A stretch of DNA of 64,000 bases from Paenibacillus guangzhouensis (lineage in GTDB: Bacteria; Bacillota; Bacilli; Paenibacillales; Paenibacillaceae): assembly GCF_009363075.1 (NCBI RefSeq), contig NZ_CP045293.1, positions 1,240,001 through 1,304,000 on the forward strand, read 5' to 3'. The notes beneath the pieces are model-generated. The model had not been told where the DNA came from. It searched no databases and saw only the letters and a program-made list of their open reading frames with translations. The stretch's first letter is position 1, and every line of letters starts with the position of its first letter. Of the stretch, positions 16,878 to 25,965 are shown piece after piece. Made by a program: the position numbers and the translations under genes.

Positions 16878-19019
16878 TTGGCTCAGAAATCGGTGTTTCA
16901 AGGCGATGGGATGCAGAAGCTGCGGAAGGATCTGCAGGAAGTGGCCGATCATACCAATTATATGCGGACACAATTAAGTGGCTTTCTAGCCCAAATGGAC
17001 GGTCAATTATATTCCCGCGTATCTGGACAAGCTCAACTTGCCCAATCTCAAATCAATCGACTGACGGATGAGGCGGAGCAATTGAGCGATTTCATCCGAC
17101 TCGCCATCAGTAAGATCCAAGCTGCAGAGCAGCAAACGATGGCAGATGCGAGAGCGCTCATGAAGGGGGATGTCAAACAAAATGCGAAAGGGTCTATCCT
17201 GCAACAACGGCCACTTACTGCTGGTCACCGGGCTTCATGGGATCGATGGAGTAACTACGTAATCCAATACTTAAAGGATTCTTCCTCCTGGTACCGAGCA
17301 GCGCCGATTCCAACGATATTATTTGGATTTTTCCGAGGTCTAACGCTGCAAATCCAGAGAACGACATTGATTGATCGGATGCAGAAGTATAAAGGAGATG
17401 CTGAGGTTGCAGCCTTGCTACAGATGATGCAGCAAGGTTCGATGCAAGAGCAGATCGAAGCCCAGCAGAAATTAGAACAGATCAGCAAAGCGCTAATCGA
17501 GGTAGGACGATGCCAAGCAGCCTATGAGGTATATAAGCAGTTTGGACAGACCGCCTATATGGAAGGCGCACATGCTGCGGCGGAGAAGGCAAGGTCCATG
17601 CTGTCGGAGCTTGGGATGAAGCGTTCATATTATGATACGGATGTGAACTTGAGATCCGAATATACGGGAGCACCATTATCTGCATGTCAGTACAATCCGC
17701 TGAAGAATGACCATTCTGTGATGCCGTCAGACGAGAGGCTACTCACCATGATTCGCCTTAGTATGGCGGACCAAGAATACAGGAAATGGGCATTCGTGAA
17801 CTATGATGATATCGTAGAAGAGATTCGAAGGGCAGATATTCTGGCAGAAATCCAGAAACAGCTTGAAGCGAATCTCCCACCAACGAAGCTGCCGGACGGT
17901 ACACCCATTACACCAGACAACAAAGAGAATGAGACAACGTTCAAGTATTTCCAAGAGCATATACAAAACGATAAGATGATGAACCCGTTGCTTGAATACT
18001 TAACGTGGCTGGATGATACGTATGGCAAGACGGAATGGCGTAAAAATGTGGAAATGGTCGATGGTGTACTGAGAGGGTTTGCGGAAGGTCTAATTACAGA
18101 GACAGTGAACGGGGTCGTTGGCACACTGGAATTTGCTTTTAATTTTGTCGTAGATCCAGGGAAGACAACGAAAGAAATCGTTGACACCGTAAGCTATCTT
18201 GCATCTAACCCTGAAGTACTCGTCGAAGCGGCGAAAAAAATGTATACTGATTTTGAATCAGCTTCACCGGAGAAAAAAGCGGAGATGATCGGCGCGGTAG
18301 CATCCATGCTCGTGCCTGGCGTATCCGTAACGAAGATTGGTAAGGTAGAAAAAGTGACGGAAGCGATGACATCGATCGCGAAAAAGATGAAGAAGATCGA
18401 TTATCCAACCTCCGTGTCCCGGCTTCAAGAATCTTTTTCAAATATGTCGCCATATCGGCTGGCGATGACCCCCGAGGGTGTCATGATGATGGTGCCGAAT
18501 ACGAAGAAGATCGACTTCGGGGCATCGAAAACGTCATCCTTACATGATGGACCGAATGTGTCTAAGATAGATGGGAAGGGACAAGCTGGTAAACCTGTTG
18601 TAGATAAAGAGAAATGGCTTGGTAGTCTTCAGAACACAGAAAACTTTAAAATAGGGACTAAAGAAAATGGATTAAATCATATCTTTGATGGAGAAATACT
18701 CAAAAATGGAAATGCCAATGGTTTTCATTATGAAGGAATGCCTAATAGTAACGGTAAAATTGTCGGAAATATTGATCCACCTAATGAGTTTGGTGTATAT
18801 CAAGCCAATGTTGAAATTAGTGGAGTATTAAAAGGACCTAAATCCACATTTTTTCCAAAGGAATGGACACCACAACAGGTGATAGAATCAGTAAATGAAG
18901 CTTTTAATAATAAAGTAATAATAAAAAACAATAAATATTTAGGGAAAACAAGCACGGGAATGGAAATAGAGTTTATTTTAAGAAATGATAAGATAATTTC
19001 AGCATATCCAGTATATTGA
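16878..19019 (+). CDS. Full-length polymorphic toxin 6, EndoU RNase tip
   Basis: 713 residues from TTG 16878 with the AGGAAAGGAG site. Residues 1 to about 570 are nearly identical to toxin 1, ending in SKIDGKGQAGKPV without the usual IEGTG. The tip of about 140 residues has HIFDGEI and GFHYEG (the two His of the EndoU active site), KSTFFPKEW and a C-terminal SAYPVY, a classical bacterial EndoU layout; the catalytic Lys is probably in the K-G-P-K-S region. EndoU tips cleave RNA in the target cell. The immunity gene follows 19 bases downstream. No Sec signal is present. Confidence 0.82.
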   Translation: MAQKSVFQGDGMQKLRKDLQEVADHTNYMRTQLSGFLAQMDGQLYSRVSGQAQLAQSQINRLTDEAEQLSDFIRLAISKIQAAEQQTMADARALMKGDVKQNAKGSILQQRPLTAGHRASWDRWSNYVIQYLKDSSSWYRAAPIPTILFGFFRGLTLQIQRTTLIDRMQKYKGDAEVAALLQMMQQGSMQEQIEAQQKLEQISKALIEVGRCQAAYEVYKQFGQTAYMEGAHAAAEKARSMLSELGMKRSYYDTDVNLRSEYTGAPLSACQYNPLKNDHSVMPSDERLLTMIRLSMADQEYRKWAFVNYDDIVEEIRRADILAEIQKQLEANLPPTKLPDGTPITPDNKENETTFKYFQEHIQNDKMMNPLLEYLTWLDDTYGKTEWRKNVEMVDGVLRGFAEGLITETVNGVVGTLEFAFNFVVDPGKTTKEIVDTVSYLASNPEVLVEAAKKMYTDFESASPEKKAEMIGAVASMLVPGVSVTKIGKVEKVTEAMTSIAKKMKKIDYPTSVSRLQESFSNMSPYRLAMTPEGVMMMVPNTKKIDFGASKTSSLHDGPNVSKIDGKGQAGKPVVDKEKWLGSLQNTENFKIGTKENGLNHIFDGEILKNGNANGFHYEGMPNSNGKIVGNIDPPNEFGVYQANVEISGVLKGPKSTFFPKEWTPQQVIESVNEAFNNKVIIKNNKYLGKTSTGMEIEFILRNDKIISAYPVY

Positions 19020-19038
19020 ATTGGAGGTTGTTTGAATA

Positions 19039-19503
19039 ATGATAAAATATAAATATAAATTGAAATATATGGACCAATTCAATATAGTAGTATTGGATTT
19101 TGACGAGGAAAAATCATTAGAGTTCGCCAGCATGATAAGTGATCCCTTAGGATCTGATATACCATGGAGATTTAAAGATTTGAAAAATGATATTGATAAT
19201 TATGTTGATTTATTAAGGGGAAATATACCCGAATATAGACATGGAGGAAATGCATCAAGCGTTATATCCTATAAAGACTATACAATAATTGAAGATCCAT
19301 TTTATGACGAGGAAGAAGATGAAATTGAACCGATCTGTAAATTAGAAACAGTTGAATTTGTGAAAATTATATTAGTATGGGCTTATGAAACTTATAAATA
19401 TAAAAGCGACAGGGGGGTAATTGCGCTAGAGGAGGCAAAAATGGTTATGAATTGGGTTGAACAAAAAATGATAGAAGTTAAGAATATAGAAAATAACGGA
19501 TAA
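19039..19503 (+). CDS. Immunity protein of EndoU toxin 6
   Basis: 154 residues, GGAGG 12 bases before ATG 19039. Asp/Glu-rich with a D-x-P-W/Y-R-F-x-D-x-K segment and a GGNASSVI turn, resembling small Bacilli immunity-type proteins of the DUF5376 kind, although I hold that match loosely. Directly follows the EndoU toxin, so the cognate role is inferred from position. Confidence 0.65.
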   Translation: MIKYKYKLKYMDQFNIVVLDFDEEKSLEFASMISDPLGSDIPWRFKDLKNDIDNYVDLLRGNIPEYRHGGNASSVISYKDYTIIEDPFYDEEEDEIEPICKLETVEFVKIILVWAYETYKYKSDRGVIALEEAKMVMNWVEQKMIEVKNIENNG

Positions 19504-19764
19504 AGATAACAAACACTGCGAAGCTTATTCCTAATGAGGAATAGGCTTTTCAATATGTAGGCCATATGCAGGAAGATATGAAGAGCATGGGAAAATATAG
19601 GGCTAGATTTAGAAAGTTAAGGAAGGCTAGAGCGTATAATACGTTATCCGAAAAAAGATAAGGGTGCGGAATTTATTAGCTTCTCACAATGATTCGACTT
19701 AGCATGATATTATTGATAGATATGGTCCTATAGACGAATAAAAATTTATTAAGGGAAGATATTT
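19504..19764 (+). pseudogene. Scrambled remnants of toxin tips and scaffold
   Basis: A short hairpin-like AAGCTTATTCCTAATGAGGAATAGGCTTTT follows the immunity stop. Bases 19598-19678 resemble the GLDLESQGKLGRIIRDPQKDKG part of the cassette 5 tip. Then a 30-base piece of the scaffold (TTCTCAC-ATGATTCGACTTAGCATG) runs into the end of another tip (DIIDRYGPIDE, stop). Three different modules are thus joined within 260 bases. Confidence 0.5.
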
Positions 19765-20121
19765 ATGGCCTCAATAGCTGAATTAGCAGAAGAAATTAAG
19801 ACTGATACAATAAAAAATGAAGATTTAATTACTTGCCTAGAAGCCAAAAATTTAAGAGTTATAGCTATGGCGATGTTTAAAATAATAGAAAGAAATTACT
19901 GCGATGTCAGAATAGTTGATAGACTAACTCAACTTGGAGAACTTTTGAAAGACAGTAAGTTTATTGGACTATGGCAGTTTGGACATGCAGCAGTAGCAAC
20001 CTTATTTCTTTTACAAAATGAAGATGCAAAGATAAGATTTAATGAAGTTTTCAAGGAATTAAGTGATGATGATAAATTTTTAGTGGATAATTTTATTAAG
20101 TCAGAAGCATATAAAGTATAG
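19765..20121 (+). CDS. Orphan immunity-like helical protein
   Basis: 118 residues, ATG 19765 after AAGGGAAGATATTT. Helical, HEAT-like composition, no TM segment. It follows the truncated end of an unknown tip and precedes another tip remnant, so it is most simply an immunity gene that outlived its toxin. No family is recognised. Confidence 0.5.
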   Translation: MASIAELAEEIKTDTIKNEDLITCLEAKNLRVIAMAMFKIIERNYCDVRIVDRLTQLGELLKDSKFIGLWQFGHAAVATLFLLQNEDAKIRFNEVFKELSDDDKFLVDNFIKSEAYKV

Positions 20122-20250
20122 AAAAAATGTTATTGATCCATATAATTTACATGGGATTCTAAGGAAAGCTAATCCAAACGGGGATTTAAAAACTTACAAG
20201 AATTATTATTTGTGGTTGACGGTAAAATCACAAGGATATCTGGGGGATAG
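20122..20250 (+). pseudogene. Tail of a CdiA_C-type tip
   Basis: One frame gives RKANPNGDLK; after a shift the next gives LQELLFVVDGKITRISGG and a stop. This matches the NPNANLKHLDELLMVKDGQITRVFG tail of cassette 10 at 36010-36110. Only the last 40 or so codons remain. Confidence 0.6.
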
Positions 20251-20256
20251 ATATGC

Positions 20257-20724
20257 ATGGATTTCGAATTGTTTTTAGAATCCAATTTGAGTTGCAAATC
20301 ATTGGCAGAAGTTATTGAAAAAATAATAGTCAACATTTTGAATGAAAAGGTATCGGTTCAGAATGATGAAGAAGAAATAGTAATCGGAACTGAAAACTTT
20401 TCATTGGCTCTTGAACTCGAGGATATTTCAGATATCAATTTTGTTAGAACCCATTATGATTTAGATGTTAATATTTGCATTAGGGTTCAATTATTTGGTA
20501 ACACATTTTATCAAGGACTAGAATCTTTGTTTAAAGTTATGGGGAAGTTCATAAAACAATGTGGTGGGAATATGTTGTTTTTAGAAAATGGTTCAGATCA
20601 GCTACTTAGAAAAGAGAATGGTCAGTTAATTGTCAATAGTGATTTGGATCAATACCAAATAAAGTACTTAACTTCTAGCCTACTTAGTTTACTTGATCAT
20701 TCTTATATCGAAGGGAAAAAATAG
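20257..20724 (+). CDS. Immunity protein paired with a lost CdiA_C-type toxin
   Basis: 155 residues from ATG 20257, with GGGGGA 9 bases upstream. Clearly related to the 168-residue protein at 36115: both start MD(F/Y)ELF, share a beta-rich middle and end with NS(D/N)LD(Q/E)Y-x-(I/V)KY(L/I). Both follow the same type of toxin tail, which fixes the pairing. The overall type recalls SitI3-like proteins, a weak impression. Its toxin is reduced to a tail, so only protection can remain. Confidence 0.65.
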   Translation: MDFELFLESNLSCKSLAEVIEKIIVNILNEKVSVQNDEEEIVIGTENFSLALELEDISDINFVRTHYDLDVNICIRVQLFGNTFYQGLESLFKVMGKFIKQCGGNMLFLENGSDQLLRKENGQLIVNSDLDQYQIKYLTSSLLSLLDHSYIEGKK

Positions 20725-20819
20725 GATTTTTCATCCACCTATTTAGATTTCGTCATTTTGATTCGCTCATCAAATGTATTAATTTCATAACCTAAATAAC
20801 GCTATTGTGTTACTTTAGA

Positions 20820-20863
20820 CAGGTCGATTATGGTTAGATACCACCATGATTGACCTGTTTTTT
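20820..20863 (+). terminator. Type B intercassette terminator, copy 2
   Basis: CAGGTCGATTATGGT...ACCATGATTGACCTG stem and six T residues. Confidence 0.85.
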
Positions 20864-21189
20864 CATTTACCGCCCGACTCGTACAACGAACCTTAGTTTT
20901 GGCGGGAGGAGATTAAGCCAAGCATATATCTGTTATTGTCTTGCGTATGGCTATCAATATTTTAAGAATATATAAATCAAAACCATTGAAACTAGCTCTT
21001 TTACGGGGAATATGCACGTAAGGAGCTAGTTTCTTTCGTCTTAGGAATAAAGTTATAAATAAGACAAAATTCGACAACAAAAAATGTAGAAAAGTGGTAT
21101 ATTGTGTGGGTAACCTGTCATTTTGTGATAGTTCAAAGTGACTGGATTTATTCATTTCATAAAGAAATTGTACATCGGAGGGATTATTC
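20864..21189 (+). other. Gap upstream of the SLH gene, with a strong hairpin
   Basis: Bases 20988-21033 form GAAACTAGCTC...GAGCTAGTTTC, an 11-bp perfect stem with an inner TACG/CGTA pair and a T-rich end, a probable bidirectional terminator. The following 150 AT-rich bases probably hold the promoter of the SLH gene, but I cannot place -35 and -10 boxes with confidence. Confidence 0.6.
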
Positions 21190-22521
21190 ATGAGTAAACG
21201 AAAAATGATTGCATTCCTTGCAGCGGCGATGGTAATAACAAGCGTCCAAGGAAGTATATTCGCGGAAGGGGAGAATTTAAGTACAGAAAGTGTGCAGGGA
21301 GCAGAGACAGAAGTAAAAGTTCCAAATGTTTTTACGGCATTCAAAGATATCGCTAACCATTGGGGTAAAATGGAAATCATCAATGCGGCGACGAAAGGGT
21401 ATGTCAACGGTTATGAGGATAAGACGTTTAAACCGGACCATTCTGTAAGTCGTGTGGAATTCATCAAAATGGCCGTAACTGCTCTTGGTCTTCCTTTAGA
21501 AGTTGAGGCTAATCCGTGGTATTGGCCATATTTTTATGCTGCTCAGAAATCTAATGTCATCGGAGATAAGGAATACCCAGCCAATGGATATAATGATCCG
21601 ATGACACGGATAGAAATGGCTAAAGTAGCTGTACGTTCTGCGGGGCTAACGGCGACGACGGATGGAGAATATATGGTTCTTGCAACAAAAAACGGATTGA
21701 TTCATGGGACAGGTAAAGGGCAATTAGATATGTATGAAACAACAACACGTGCGCAATCCGTCGTCATTATTGAGAGAATACTAAAAGTGCGTGATGGAGA
21801 GAAGCTGCCTGTTGATGAAGCTGCAATAAAAAAAGCGGAGGACTTTGCTGCTGCGAAGCTGGATCCATGGGGTCGAGCGATTCGAACGACAAACTTACCT
21901 AAAAATGCGAAAGATTTTCCTTACATTTTAGAGGATATTCCGAACGAGATGTATGAAATGCCATATAAACAAATCAAAATTTTTTCAATCACTACAAGTG
22001 CGCAGAATTACTTAGATGGGTTCGGTATTGCGCGAGCAAATAAGGCTTCTAAAAATATTAAAGATTACTTCGATCATGTGTTGAACATTGATTATCGCAC
22101 AATAGACTACAAATGGGCAGAGGAACTACATAAAAGTTTAAGTCTCGAGGGGAAAAATCAATATAGTATTAATGAGAGATTGAGAAACTTAAAAAAATAT
22201 GTTGACTGGGTGAAGAAATATAAAATTGTAACGAAAGGAAGTGTCCAACCCGAACCAAGTATGGTGTATAGACAAGGATTTAATAAAATGCGTAGTAAGT
22301 TTGACTTTACAATTGTTTCTGCCCCTAAAGAGGCTTTTAGTGATTGGGATGATCATTTCTTTGAATGGAGTATTTTCTGGAATCAAGTTTTGAATCCACC
22401 ATTTAACTCTAAAAGTGTAGGAGTAAGATATCAAGGTTACACCAATATTGCTTTAACTGCTGATGACAGATTGTCAGGGTATGGAGAAGACATTACATAT
22501 GATTATAAGCTGATTAAATAA
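21190..22521 (+). CDS. S-layer-homology domain surface protein
   Basis: 443 residues with a Sec signal peptide (MSKRKMIAFLAAAMVITSVQGSIFA; cleavage near residue 25). Two clear SLH repeats (about 48-98, FKDIANHWGKMEI...GYEDKTFKP; about 108-152, YWPYFYAA...NGYNDPMTRIEMAK) and a weaker third (to about 200) should bind pyruvylated cell-wall polymer. Residues 205-443 form an unrecognised domain. GGAGGG precedes ATG 21190. It sits 19 bases before the next secreted protein gene and inside the toxin locus, so it may anchor the export or display apparatus (inference). Confidence 0.8.
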   Translation: MSKRKMIAFLAAAMVITSVQGSIFAEGENLSTESVQGAETEVKVPNVFTAFKDIANHWGKMEIINAATKGYVNGYEDKTFKPDHSVSRVEFIKMAVTALGLPLEVEANPWYWPYFYAAQKSNVIGDKEYPANGYNDPMTRIEMAKVAVRSAGLTATTDGEYMVLATKNGLIHGTGKGQLDMYETTTRAQSVVIIERILKVRDGEKLPVDEAAIKKAEDFAAAKLDPWGRAIRTTNLPKNAKDFPYILEDIPNEMYEMPYKQIKIFSITTSAQNYLDGFGIARANKASKNIKDYFDHVLNIDYRTIDYKWAEELHKSLSLEGKNQYSINERLRNLKKYVDWVKKYKIVTKGSVQPEPSMVYRQGFNKMRSKFDFTIVSAPKEAFSDWDDHFFEWSIFWNQVLNPPFNSKSVGVRYQGYTNIALTADDRLSGYGEDITYDYKLIK

Positions 22522-22540
22522 GTGAAAGAAGACATTCAAC

Positions 22541-25500
22541 ATGAGGAAAATATTAGCAATTGTATTCTTTCTTGGTTTTTTCCTGTCTTTTCAAAATCAA
22601 GTTTTCGCAGATTCTGATTTGACCTCTCCTGGGGATGGAACACTTGTGTTCAAAACAAAGGTTAAAGCTTCTGGAGGCGGATATCGATATCGAACAGTAG
22701 GGTTCTATATTCATAAAAAAGTATCGAATGATATGAAACCATATCTTTTAGATCAAAAAGCAATACTCTGGTTAAAAGATTATAAAAAGCAATGCGATGA
22801 TGATGATAAAACAACTCCGGGGACTATATTTTTTACTTGTACTTTTAGTCGGAACGAAGTGCAGGATGTATATAAAACCGCTTTAAAAGGCGACCCCAAC
22901 CCAGGAAACCAGATGTATGCCAGTTCCATTTTCATGATATCTAATTCGAACGGAGATTTCCCACAATTTATTGAGGGTACAACGACTCGTTATGAAAGCT
23001 ATGAAAAAATACTTAATGCTCTAAAACCATATGGAATTGAATGGTCACCTCAAACGCAACAAGATTTTAAAAAATACTACAATCAGCCTTTTCCTATCAA
23101 AGGACCATCAGATGTCTATAATGTTATGATTGAACAGGGCAGACGATTTACTGGTCTATCATCGAGTGGGTTGCTAGAACCCCCAAAAAAGTTAGTTCCA
23201 ACCGCTGACGAATGGAATTATTTTTTTCATGATAAATTTGATATCGGTAAGGGGTTTAAAACAACCTTCCCAAAAGAGTATTCGAAAAACGGTGTAAAGT
23301 ACGAAATCGTAAGCTCTTTTGTGACTTCAGAAATTAAATCTTGGAAAAAAGAGCACATTGTAACTGCGCCTGACCCTAAAACAACCAATCGTAACCCGAC
23401 GGTTGATATTACGGACACTTATGTTGTTGCAGAGTACAAAAAAGTAGACAAAAAAGATCCTAAGCCGCCTAAAGGAAAATGTACAGATCCCACGCCACGT
23501 GGACGCATTAGTGCGCAGGACATGCAGCCTACAGCAACAGGGTCTATTCTAGCAGATACGCCGCACAACCCGAGAAACTTCGATGCCGTGATCGGAATTC
23601 CATCTTCTGAACATCTCGTTGCTAACACCATTAGCAAAAACTACTTGTACGAAAATACATTTGTTGAGATGGTTGGGGAATGTAAATACACGATCCCTGT
23701 GACGCAAGACTATACGTTAAAGTGGAAAGAACCAGGAGGAACGGGGCCGGATGGCAAACAGCTTCCGGCGGTAGATCAAAGCGAAGATGGTTCGTTTACA
23801 GAAGAAATAGAAGTGAAAAGAGAATATTCGTACTGGGTTATAGAACAGCTAGGTGTCTATGCAATCGACCATGCCGAGATGAACAATTATGCGTTACCTG
23901 GTGGAACGGTGATGCTGAACCCGCAGAACTACACTGCGCCAAATGTCGATGCCCAGAATACTGGGAAGTTTATTGAACCAGAAATGAAGGATGCAGAAAA
24001 GCCACCTGTTTACATTAAAGGTGGCAACGGCAGCAGCAAACCATCTACCCCTACTGCGGCTGAGGTGAACCTGAAACCATATGCTGAAAAAGCTGTTGGG
24101 AAGGCCAAAGTCAACAACGATACGCTGAACTTTAATGGATCAGTTATCATGGATGGCAGCGAGAAAGAAGAGAAAGGAACTAGCCCACTTAAGATACCAT
24201 CTCCAACATTGATCGGGGGTCAAGTTCTTAGAGAGGATAGTCTACAAATCGAGTACTACAAGACGAATCATGTCGGACAAAGTGATGGGACCATCTATTA
24301 TACCCAACTGGTCTTTGACTTCAACGGGGATGGCGATCAAGAATATCCGATCCAGAACATTAACATCGTCACAGTACATACACCGGTTGTTGATTATGCT
24401 GAAGTGCTCGATGATAATCGTCCCTTCGATCAACGGATGGTACCGAATATGAGTATCCCAGTGGTTATTTTGGACCGACCGTTTACGGTGAAGCTAGACG
24501 AGAACGGGTACCATTCTAACAAACCAGGGTATACAGCCCCTTTCACGAAATATACTGAAGCGAAACGTGTGAAATTTCCTTTTGGCGTCTTTGATGGAGA
24601 TACATATATCGAAGAAAACACATGGATCTATATCGGTGTAGGCACACCTCAAAAGACATTCAAAATGCCAACTTGGATTGATGAGGGGAAGTATACGATC
24701 GAGACCGAAGTGATTGCGATTAATGCTGGAGACGGCTGCGAAACTGAGAAAAACAGCAACCTCCAAAACCATTGCGCCAAACGGACGATGGATGTCGATG
24801 TCGTTGGGAGGCTATTCGGTTTCCGAGTATGGGATATTGGTGACTTCCGATTTGAAGATGTGTTCCGCGCGCAAAAGGGAAAAACCGCACATGCTTCACG
24901 TTACTACGTATCTGGTGGTCGAGATGAAAATCGAATCAATACCCCGCTATGGAATCAACCGCAATGGATCTTGCCAGTAAGGCCTGGATCACATCCAACC
25001 TACGCGATGAACGTGCCGCACAACGGGTATACGTACTTATTCGACTTTAAGACGATTGGGAATGTGTGGGACGTAGGAGAAGGCATTGGTATTACGCCTA
25101 CCTTCTGGTTCGTACCGCGAAAAGGCGGTATACCGCAACAAGTCGATTTGTATTACGATGCATCTGGTGCATCGAACAAGATGATCCAAGTGGGATCGGC
25201 TGTCGATAAAAAAATGTATAGTCGAGTCTATAAGCTAGCGGACCCGTTCCGGAATATCAGTACGGCAGAGCTGGAGCGTTCCGCGGCGTATGAATACAAC
25301 TTCATCTGGACGTCATATGAGCGAGCAGCAACACCATGGGGGAAATTCTATCAACAATATATAACACGTCAACTCCAGATTAGTGATCAAGGATATAACA
25401 ACGAGATGCTAGGCTATCGCTCTCGCACCATTATTGGCCCACAACCACCTACTGGATCGAACGTGACGCAAGAAAGAGCGGAACGAAGCGTACAGCATTG

Positions 25501-25849
25501 GTACGGGGAATATAATTTGCCGGTAGCGCCATATGTTCTACCTAAAGGGACATCCGTGTTGAACTTGGCTAATCGTTATGGTGGTGCATTAACGGGTAAA
25601 GAAAAAGAGTTTTTGAAGAACGGTTATATTATCGTTAATTTCAAAATCAATACATTGCGAGAAAAGAACGGTAAAACTGTGCAATTGCTAGGGTACCATG
25701 CCCCGATCGCGAATATGTGGGAGATCGAGGGGCAAGTGACTTCATCGAGTGATATATACGGCAATCGTTTTGTGTACCAATGGGGAGATCATATCTTATT
25801 CGAATCCGATTATTCCGTACGTAATGATTACCAAGGTGCAGGACATTAA
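22541..25849 (+). CDS. Large secreted hypothetical protein
   Basis: 1102 residues with a signal peptide (MRKILAIVFFLGFFLSFQNQVFA, cleavage near 23). Beta-rich and Thr/Pro/Gly-rich, with a DFNGDGDQEYP calcium-loop-like segment near residue 600 and paired Cys residues. No TM helix or cell-wall anchor is visible after the signal. I recall DUF5704-type proteins of Paenibacillaceae with this character, but the assignment is tentative. It lies in one unit with the SLH gene and is followed by a perfect terminator, then by full-length toxin 7. A role as a surface scaffold for the toxins is a hypothesis from position. Confidence 0.7.
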   Translation: MRKILAIVFFLGFFLSFQNQVFADSDLTSPGDGTLVFKTKVKASGGGYRYRTVGFYIHKKVSNDMKPYLLDQKAILWLKDYKKQCDDDDKTTPGTIFFTCTFSRNEVQDVYKTALKGDPNPGNQMYASSIFMISNSNGDFPQFIEGTTTRYESYEKILNALKPYGIEWSPQTQQDFKKYYNQPFPIKGPSDVYNVMIEQGRRFTGLSSSGLLEPPKKLVPTADEWNYFFHDKFDIGKGFKTTFPKEYSKNGVKYEIVSSFVTSEIKSWKKEHIVTAPDPKTTNRNPTVDITDTYVVAEYKKVDKKDPKPPKGKCTDPTPRGRISAQDMQPTATGSILADTPHNPRNFDAVIGIPSSEHLVANTISKNYLYENTFVEMVGECKYTIPVTQDYTLKWKEPGGTGPDGKQLPAVDQSEDGSFTEEIEVKREYSYWVIEQLGVYAIDHAEMNNYALPGGTVMLNPQNYTAPNVDAQNTGKFIEPEMKDAEKPPVYIKGGNGSSKPSTPTAAEVNLKPYAEKAVGKAKVNNDTLNFNGSVIMDGSEKEEKGTSPLKIPSPTLIGGQVLREDSLQIEYYKTNHVGQSDGTIYYTQLVFDFNGDGDQEYPIQNINIVTVHTPVVDYAEVLDDNRPFDQRMVPNMSIPVVILDRPFTVKLDENGYHSNKPGYTAPFTKYTEAKRVKFPFGVFDGDTYIEENTWIYIGVGTPQKTFKMPTWIDEGKYTIETEVIAINAGDGCETEKNSNLQNHCAKRTMDVDVVGRLFGFRVWDIGDFRFEDVFRAQKGKTAHASRYYVSGGRDENRINTPLWNQPQWILPVRPGSHPTYAMNVPHNGYTYLFDFKTIGNVWDVGEGIGITPTFWFVPRKGGIPQQVDLYYDASGASNKMIQVGSAVDKKMYSRVYKLADPFRNISTAELERSAAYEYNFIWTSYERAATPWGKFYQQYITRQLQISDQGYNNEMLGYRSRTIIGPQPPTGSNVTQERAERSVQHWYGEYNLPVAPYVLPKGTSVLNLANRYGGALTGKEKEFLKNGYIIVNFKINTLREKNGKTVQLLGYHAPIANMWEIEGQVTSSSDIYGNRFVYQWGDHILFESDYSVRNDYQGAGH

Positions 25850-25890
25850 GAGAAAGACGACGAATGATGTCATCCATCTCACCTAAGAGC

Positions 25891-25920
25891 AGGAGCTTCG
25901 AAGAAATTCGAAGCTCCTTT
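25891..25920 (+). terminator. Perfect terminator between the secreted protein and toxin 7
   Basis: AGGAGCTTCGAA-GAAA-TTCGAAGCTCCT, 12-bp perfect stem and GNRA-like loop, followed by TT. In the corresponding places before toxins 1 (near 2440) and 6 (near 16826) only AGGAGCTTC remains, so the second arm is deleted there. Confidence 0.85.
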
Positions 25921-25965
25921 ACCACAACAAGAGTGATGCATCTGAGCAGGAAAGGAGTAGACACT

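Noticed and set aside
20913-21407. Long reverse-strand reading frame over the SLH gene start
   Set aside because: It runs antisense through the signal peptide and SLH region and the terminator hairpin, has no ribosome site and resembles nothing; the forward SLH gene explains the sequence.
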